Assembly (NCBI GenBank): GCA_009760855.2
Contig: WPIO01000008.1
Coordinates: forward strand, 11,366,501 to 11,430,500
Source: Cristatella mucedo
Lineage: Eukaryota > Bryozoa > Phylactolaemata > Cristatellidae
Length of the DNA stretch: 64,000 nucleotides
Reading direction: 5' to 3'
This document shows positions 1 to 64,000 of this stretch, piece after piece. The notes beneath the pieces are model-generated. The model made no database searches. It was not told where the DNA came from and saw nothing but the letters and a program-made list of their open reading frames with translations. Numbering within the stretch: the stretch's first letter is position 1; each line of letters begins with the position of its first letter. The position numbers were made by a program, and so were the translations under genes.

Positions 1-58258
<58,258 letters not shown>

Positions 58259-58641
58259 TAGTACTGTTGCTGGCATTCTGCTAAGCGATTGAACGGTAGT
58301 AAATCCTTTAGTGATAGACAGTGACTACAGTTTCTCTGTACCCAAAGCCTGGAGTTTGCTAGTAGTAGCAGTAGTAGCAGCAGCAGCAGTAGTTGCAGGA
58401 AATAGAAAATAGCCAATGCTATTGTGGATAGCACTTTCATCTTAACGTACTACCAACCATGAGACTACTTCTTACTTCAATATAATGTAGGAAAAATGTG
58501 TCATCAGACACTTTGAGATGCAGCTAGGTATGCGCCACCGCTATGATCGCATATCGAGGTGGGGCCTACTGTGAACCCGGACGAGTTGTGAGCTGCCAGT
58601 TCTTCAGTTAGCGGTTCTATCTCGGCCACCGTAATCTGTAG

Positions 58642-58647
58642 AATAAA
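58642..58647 (+). promoter_or_regulatory. Candidate poly(A) signal AATAAA
   Basis: AATAAA lies about 385 nt after the TGA at 58,258 and upstream of the minus-strand L2 copy. It is the first canonical signal after the last dynein exon I can support. Confidence 0.35.
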
Positions 58648-58747
58648 CAAACATGGCATAAAAGATGTATCCGAAACCGAGGTAGCATTAGCATTCCTTA
58701 CATGTACATAATCCAGATCACAGACTACAGGTTGGGAAAGAGATATA

Positions 58748-59745
58748 ATAGAATATAATATAATAATGCACTTGATAAAGCGCCCTCAGAGAGCTCAATC
58801 TCTCTCTAGGTGCTTTACATTTGCTGCAAAGGGAAATACAATTGAATGGTGAGTAAAGTCATGCTTGATAAACAAACAAAATGAATAACATGGTTAGGGG
58901 TGACATGCACACGGTCAGCATGCAAATGTGGTTAGTAGCAGCATGCACAGTGTCAGTATGCATAAGCACATTGAGGAGGAATCACAGGGACCCACTAAAT
59001 GCTGTCCTAAATATGTGTGTTTTTAAATTCTTTTTAAATGTGGTCAGGTCAGGGGATGTTCTGGCGCAGGTCAGGAGGGAGTTCCGGGCTTTGGGAGCCT
59101 ACGAACTAAATGCACGGTCTCCAAAGGATTTGAGGTTTGTACGAGGTATTTGTAGACTGTTGGATTCCGAAAAGCGGGTGGTGGCCTGGTGGGGGAGTAG
59201 GTCTGAGAGATAGGGCGGAGCCAAAGAATGAAGTTACCTAAAAGTGAGCGACAAAACCTTGAAGTCGGTCAGTTGCTTGACTGGTAGCAAGTGCAGGTCA
59301 GCTAAAAGTGGCATGATGTGGCAGCTGCGACGCTCACGACAGACAAGCCTAGCTGTGGAGATTTGCACCAGCTGCAATTGCCTGATCGCACATGCCGGTA
59401 GGCCAGGTCAGTTGTGTGTCAGTTGAGCAGTGAGTTGCAGAAGTCGAGACGGGATGTCACGAATGCATGGACCAACTTAGATGTGGTATCCTTATCTAAA
59501 CAAGCCCGAATTTTAGCAATATTATGAAGCTGAAAATAGGCAGATTTGATTGTGGAGCTGATATGGTCGTCTAACGAATATGACACCTAGATTACGAGCT
59601 GATTTAACTGGAGATATGCTATATTCTCTGTCTTTGTTTGGATAGTGGTACGGTGAAAGTGGCTCTGATATCGGTTGTCTATTTAGTTCCATGCAGAATT
59701 TTGACTGGAGAAGCAACAGAAAAGGAACTGTGCTCATTAATCATG
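58748..59745 (-). mobile_element. L2-type LINE copy, minus strand, after the dynein gene
   Basis: Reading the minus strand: an RT section (SPVKSARNLGVIF), then the 3' coding end, then the 3' box (GCGCCCTCAGAGAGCTCAAT on +). The + strand keeps a 110-codon mirror frame (58,881-59,213) because few stops have accumulated, so this copy may be younger than most others here. Confidence 0.8.
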
Positions 59746-59914
59746 CGTGTATGATAGAAGTCTGCTGTACCAATTTCATTTCAGCAAGGATGATGGCATG
59801 TGCACATCAATTTTTTGTAGAACGGTCAAGTTTGTGTTGGATATCTGCCACTGACCAGTTCTGCAGAAGATGCAGCATGGCGAATGCCTTCTGTGGCAGT
59901 GCTGCTAGACACAG
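59697..59914 (+). other. Exon-like open segment between AG acceptor and GTAAGT donor
   Basis: ATGCAG|AAT opens a 72-codon phase-0 frame ending at CACAG|GTAAGT. A second acceptor (TTTCAG) lies at 59,784. The product is Cys-rich and unrecognised, and its exit phase (2) does not join the long frame at 60,784. The first 50 bases overlap the end of a minus-strand L2 copy. It may be a transposon-derived or non-coding exon, or chance. Confidence 0.25.
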
Positions 59915-60239
59915 GTAAGTGTTGAACAGCTCAGTTGCTGGTCTCCATCCAGCCGCTAGCCATCAGATCCTTTTGCTCGAGGGCTATACTTGTTTCAAGA
60001 TATTGTACTAAGGCATCATGAATAGATACTGTATTTTTTATAATGGACTGTCTTGCATTCTAATGTGGGCCATTTTTAATTTGTTCGAACGAGCAGCTGT
60101 GCAGTAATTGCAGTCACTAACAGTTTTCTGTAACCTGCCGATTACCACATTGCCAGGTTGTGGGAGCAGCCAGTCGGTTGGTGTTTCACTCCAGTCACTC
60201 ATCCGGGCACCCGTGTAGTGTCGTGAAGTGTCAGGTGTG

Positions 60240-60405
60240 TAGTAGGCAAACGCTTGCCACCAGCAGGATTCGAACCAACCAAATATAGGACAGTAGCTGC
60301 CTGCCGTGTGAACGCAACGGTGTTATAGCAATGAATGGACTAGCAGTACACGTACAAATTAAGAATGCGTGACACTTACCACTCGGTCACCTGGATGGCC
60401 CTCAG
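60240..60405 (-). mobile_element. tRNA-like SINE remnant, minus strand
   Basis: 'GCAGGATTCGAACCAACC' is the complement of a box B. A second tRNA-like piece, 'CACTTACCACTCGGTCACC', lies about 120 bp further on. Family unclear. Confidence 0.4.
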
Positions 60406-60783
60406 GCTGGTGCCAATCTGCAAAAATCTCAGCGGCTTGTAATGCGTTATGGGGAAGCGATGATAAGCAGACCAAATGAAAGCAGGATGATACATAAGGC
60501 ACGTAGAGAAAGAAAGCTCCGTCGTTTTACTCTTTGAATTGTAATGAAAACGTCGGTGCTCGGTGGGTTTCCATAGACGGCCACGGCAAATAGTGCCTCG
60601 TCGATGTAAAAGAAAAAAGAATTGTGCCTCGTGCCGCTGGAGCGTGCAGGCACGCAGAAGTATACGTCTTCGTGTTTGTGTATCCGATTTGCTAGACTAC
60701 GCTGGCTGACACCAGTTCTAGTTTCGCCCAGCTAGAACGACGTCCAACTTACGCTTTCCTTTCCCCTTACGTCTTTCGTCTAG

Positions 60784-61448
60784 GCGTGTCCGACGACTAT
60801 CCTCGGCACCATCAGATCGTACAGCAAGCCCGTGTTGCCGACATCCAGGCGATGCCGTCCGATGCGGCCTCTCCGTGGACGCAGACACCTGTGCTACACC
60901 ACTCTGCGGCGACGGCAGCTGCCGCAAGTGAAGGGGCGTCTCGAGCTGGCAATTCGGGCGAGCGTTCGCGAGCTAGCAGTCAGGCTGCCCATCCGGCCGC
61001 CGGCGCTGCCGCAGCGTCGGGCTCTGCAACCCCCAAGTCGCAGATGTCGTACAAAGTCATGACGCCGAAAGCGGACCCGCTACCGCCAGCGCTTCGCATC
61101 AGGCGAGGCGAAGGGCCGCTGCTTGAGCAGCCGCCTGCAGCGTCGGCCGGATCGCCGAAGCGAGCCACGCCCACCGGCGAAACCGTCGCTGCCGCGCCGA
61201 CATCGCCGCCCGATGGCGGTCGTGGCGATAGGAAGACGCCGCCCAAGGCAGCAGCAGCCGCCGCGCAGCCCAAGGCAGCGAGTCCGGCCAGGCCTCCGCC
61301 GAAGATTTCGCTGGAAAGCTCCAGGCAGGGAGCCGGTACGGCATCCGCCGCCGCAGCCTCCTCGGGCCCGGCGTCTGCGGCTGGCTCGAGCGGCTCCAAA
61401 AAGAGCGCAGCTTCGAAGGGTTCCGGCGCGGCTACGGCCAAGCGCTGA
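60784..61448 (+). CDS. Ala/Pro/Ser-rich 3' coding exon, unknown protein
   Basis: A pyrimidine-rich acceptor (CTTTCGTCTAG) precedes an open frame of about 220 codons ending in TGA at 61,446-61,448. The frame starts with two leftover bases, so it is probably the last exon of a spliced gene. An internal ATG at 60,852 would allow a single-exon protein of 198 residues. The product begins with a more ordinary stretch (VSDDYPRHHQIVQQARVADI) and becomes Ala, Pro, Ser and Lys rich (PPKAAAAAAQPKAASPARPP). It is basic and probably disordered. The exon is GC- and CpG-rich unlike the surrounding DNA. I do not recognise it. It could be a C-terminal extension of the dynein gene or the end of another gene. 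ATTAAA at 61,821 may be its poly(A) signal. Confidence 0.5.
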
Positions 61449-62160
61449 GCGGCCGTAGCCGCGAGACCGTCGTGCCCTACGAGGCGCCGTCTTGGCGGCG
61501 GCTCTGTGCTGCAGTGGCGGGGCAGCCAGTGACGCCGAGGCAGAAAGCACGAGGCGGCGGCGTGAGAGTCGTGCTCGTTCGCAGGCTTTTCGAGATCCAG
61601 CCGTCGGTCGCGAAAATACCGTCGCTGCGGGGAAAAAAGCCGTTTGTTGTCTGCTCAAGCAAGTTTCCACTTTGCGAACCTGCGTAATGTAGGTTGCTAA
61701 AACAAAATTGCTGCGTCATTGCTTACAGTTGGCAGCGACGGTTTTCGGTCTACCCGCTCTCGACCGAAAGTATTCTGAGGATTGATCGTTGAAAATCCTA
61801 GCGACTAAGAGAGTGTTCGCATTAAAAATTGTTCGCTTTTACCTCAAAGCGTTCGTTGTGCTTCGCCTTCAACTGTCATGTACAGCGTGCTCCGATGTAG
61901 AACATCCGGTATGAAGTGCGTTCTCACGCCTGCGAAAGAATAGCGAAACTTAACTTTCATAAATAGTATGCGTTACAACCTTAAGAGGGCAACACTGTCA
62001 CTGGCTGGCAACATTTGACTTTCGAACTGGGCAATCTTTGTAACAAGTGAGCGTAACATATCAGACAAAATGACCCCTTTATTCGTCACACAGCGTATTG
62101 TATATCCATGTATATATCTTAGTATATCCATATATGTATATATATATATATTAAAATATA
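61449..62160 (+). other. GC-rich 3' flank then AT-rich DNA
   Basis: GC and CpG richness continues to about 61,690 beyond the stop at 61,448, then drops. Frames on both strands within 61,449-61,690 are shadows of the GC-rich composition. ATTAAA is at 61,821. Confidence 0.4.
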
Positions 62161-62168
62161 TATATATT

Positions 62169-62189
62169 AACCTCAACCACTGTTAGGGC

Positions 62190-62261
<72 letters not shown>

Positions 62262-62284
62262 TCGCCCTAACCGCGGTTGAGGTT
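62169..62284. repeat. Inverted repeat flanking an (AT)n tract
   Basis: Arms of 24 nt at 62,169-62,192 and 62,261-62,284 (CCTCAACC..GTTAGGGCGAC and its complement) pair at 22 of 24 positions and enclose about 68 bp of TA repeats. A further AT-rich run precedes the left arm. Confidence 0.85.
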
Positions 62285-62364
62285 AGCGCTACTGTAGACC
62301 CAAACCTCACGGAAGTCAGCCGTTCTCCGTCAAATGTGGCGCCTGTAACTCAGCCTACGACCAG

Positions 62365-62990
62365 TTCCGAATCGTGTATTGTAATGAAGCAGCATCATGC
62401 AGTGTAACGTACCTTCTTCTGTAAGTCCACAAAGCTTTGAGGACTAAATGGGTTTTACGATAGAGAGCACTCAAATCTTGAGCGGCTTTCGGTGGGAACT
62501 ATGCACAGTCAATGCCGTGCTGAATTGGTCGCAGGGTTTAAATATACATTCCCATTTCTCTGAGAACATGAGCATGGCAAAATAATTTGCATTGCTGTGA
62601 CTACAGATTCTTGCTAGTCGGTGTAGTCAGTCAATATATATGGTCAGCGGCACGGTGCTAATTATTGGGAAAATGTAACTGTCGTAGTTTTTTCAGTGAA
62701 TAATATAAGCTTACGTTTCATGCCCGTCAATGACGACGAGCAGTGAATGTAATGAATGGAGTGCACCTCCGTGTGTAACTCCGTGAAGACGTATGTATTA
62801 GAAAAATGTGTCTCATAGTCCTTCAATGAACTAGTAATTAACTGGTACCTCCTGCCCGTCAAGGATGACGGACAGTGAATGTAACGAAATGCACGGTATC
62901 TCCATCTGTAACTCCACAAAACCGCGAGGACTAAGGGACTGCTACGCAGGAGTTTTCTGTAGTGCACTACAGCCTAGGCTGTTTCCTGAG
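62365..62990. repeat. Imperfect repeats of about 133 bp
   Basis: 'GCCCGTCAATGACGACGAGC' plus 'AGTGAATGTAATGAA' at 62,720 is repeated at about 62,853 ('GCCCGTCAAGGATGACGG', 'CAGTGAATGTAACGAA'). Both are followed by CTCC.TNTGTAACTCC. A partial third copy at 62,375-62,450 shares the GTAAGTCCACAAAG..GAGGACTAA part. The minus strand repeats YIHCPSSLTG and YIHCSSSLTG, so a decayed coding repeat is possible. Confidence 0.6.
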
Positions 62991-63165
62991 CGCACACTTG
63001 ACCAAAAGATTGCATCTCACGCAGCAGAGAGAAAGTGAGAACCATAGCTAGGTCAGGAGAGCAATCGAGGAAGTGAGTAGCACGGAAGTATAAGCTCAGG
63101 GCGGAAATTAGGCGTCTTGCTCTAGCGATCCTTCAATGAGTTATAAGAGATTAAAAATTATCTAA

Positions 63166-63325
63166 TTTGACATGACAGCCTCATTTTATAGCGGCAGCAG
63201 AGCCATTATGGCTACCACTGCAGCTTGCAGGTTGGCAATAAGAGATCGCTGACTGCAGTATCGAACCCATGACCTCGGTCGTGAAGAACGAGCACCTTAA
63301 CCTCCTGGGCTGTTACGGCCCTACT
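63166..63325 (-). mobile_element. tRNA-derived SINE, family A, minus strand
   Basis: 'CAGCCTCATTTTATAGCGGC', 'AGCCATTATGGCTACCACTG', 'GTATCGAACCCATGACCTCG' and 'GAGCACCTTAACCTCCTGGG' follow the family A order in reverse. Confidence 0.7.
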
Positions 63326-64000
63326 TCTTATGGCGTTCAAGCAAAACTGTTACTGACATTTCGTGACGCAGTAAGGAACTTCCTAAAATTGTCCAGAGCC
63401 AACAAGAAACTTTTAGAATCTTCTAGCGCTATATACGACCTTTCTAAGAGCTTTTGATCGCCCACTGTCCCTCCCTCGCCTTTCCTGTCAGTAGAATGAG
63501 AAAATTATCCCCCTGGAGTCTTGATTATTATGTATTACTAGTCCATGCCAACGAGAAATCAAAGGAACTTCAACTTTGCTTTAGAAAAGTAGGGCTGAGC
63601 ATCCACTCACTTAGCTAATGCAACGGCAGTATTCTACATCAGTCAGATTGTGACTGTTATTAATCATTCGTGGTTCCTGAATTATAACGGCGCGGAAAGA
63701 CTATGCCATAATGTACGACCAAAGCCGCATAAAATCAAAGACCGTATATTAGGCCGTGAGTTGTACTTCCAGAGTTGGCCTGGGCATTTGAGCTCTTGAC
63801 CGTGGAGCAGTTTGGTGAACGTCACGGTCATTGTCAAAGGCCTGTAACCCTCCATTGCTGTCAAATGAGCTTTTTACGTTATTGGTGTGAACTTTTTATG
63901 CTAAGGTATTGGCGCTCTTTGTGTTTTGCTCTGCCGCGCCCATGCTGCTGCCGGCATACCAGCACGAAGGGGTGCGGCACCTACAAGTCGCTGGCCGTGA
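63326..64000. other. No recognisable feature
   Basis: 675 bp with short frames only and no repeat, RNA gene or splice-consistent exon that I can support. Confidence 0.5.

Noticed and set aside
59697-59914. RKGTVLI..TNF stretch as the true dynein C-terminus
   Set aside because: It resembles GTLSTTGHSTNF only loosely, overlaps a minus-strand L2 copy, and leaves the wrong phase for the next open exon.
61080-61670. 196-codon minus-strand Arg-rich frame and other minus-strand frames
   Set aside because: Shadows of the GC-rich + strand exon; composition is Arg/Gly/Ala-rich with no recognisable motif.

Overview
The window is eukaryotic and most likely metazoan. It has GT-AG introns, L2-type LINE copies ending in ATT/TTA repeats, tRNA-derived SINEs and many simple repeats. 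I cannot name the species from sequence alone.

Almost the whole window (1 to about 58,260, + strand) is one very large multi-exon gene for a dynein heavy chain. It enters the window inside the linker-proximal DHC_N2 region. I reconstruct about 66 exons (about 12.8 kb coding, about 4,270 residues). Reading phase agrees at every junction up to 58,055, so I take it for an intact gene. In order: DHC_N2/linker 1-9,817; AAA1 11,307-15,449; AAA1-AAA2 link 17,799-18,376; AAA2 20,617-26,098; AAA3 26,826-32,063; AAA4 32,180-34,585; stalk and microtubule-binding domain 35,320-38,577; AAA5 38,358-43,285; AAA6 43,844-52,185; C-terminal domain 52,596 to about 58,258.

The main finding is that AAA1, the hydrolysis site that powers ordinary dyneins, is degenerate. 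The Walker A lysine is Arg, both Walker B acids are Asn, and the AAA2 arginine finger is Asn. AAA2 and AAA3 keep intact P-loops, and the stalk and microtubule-binding domain are well kept. This looks like a pseudo-motor dynein, and DNHD1 is my best family guess. Ser/Ala/Gly-rich inserts interrupt the linker, AAA1-AAA2, AAA5 and AAA6.

Introns carry at least nine L2 fragments on both strands, several tRNA-SINEs, an unnamed repeat seen twice, and long CT, TCC and GT tracts. A 26-bp minisatellite reiterates the splice donor of one stalk exon. From 58,260 to 64,000 lie a minus-strand L2 copy, a GC-rich Ala/Pro-rich coding exon (60,784-61,448), a 24-nt inverted repeat around an AT tract, a repeat of about 133 bp, and a SINE.
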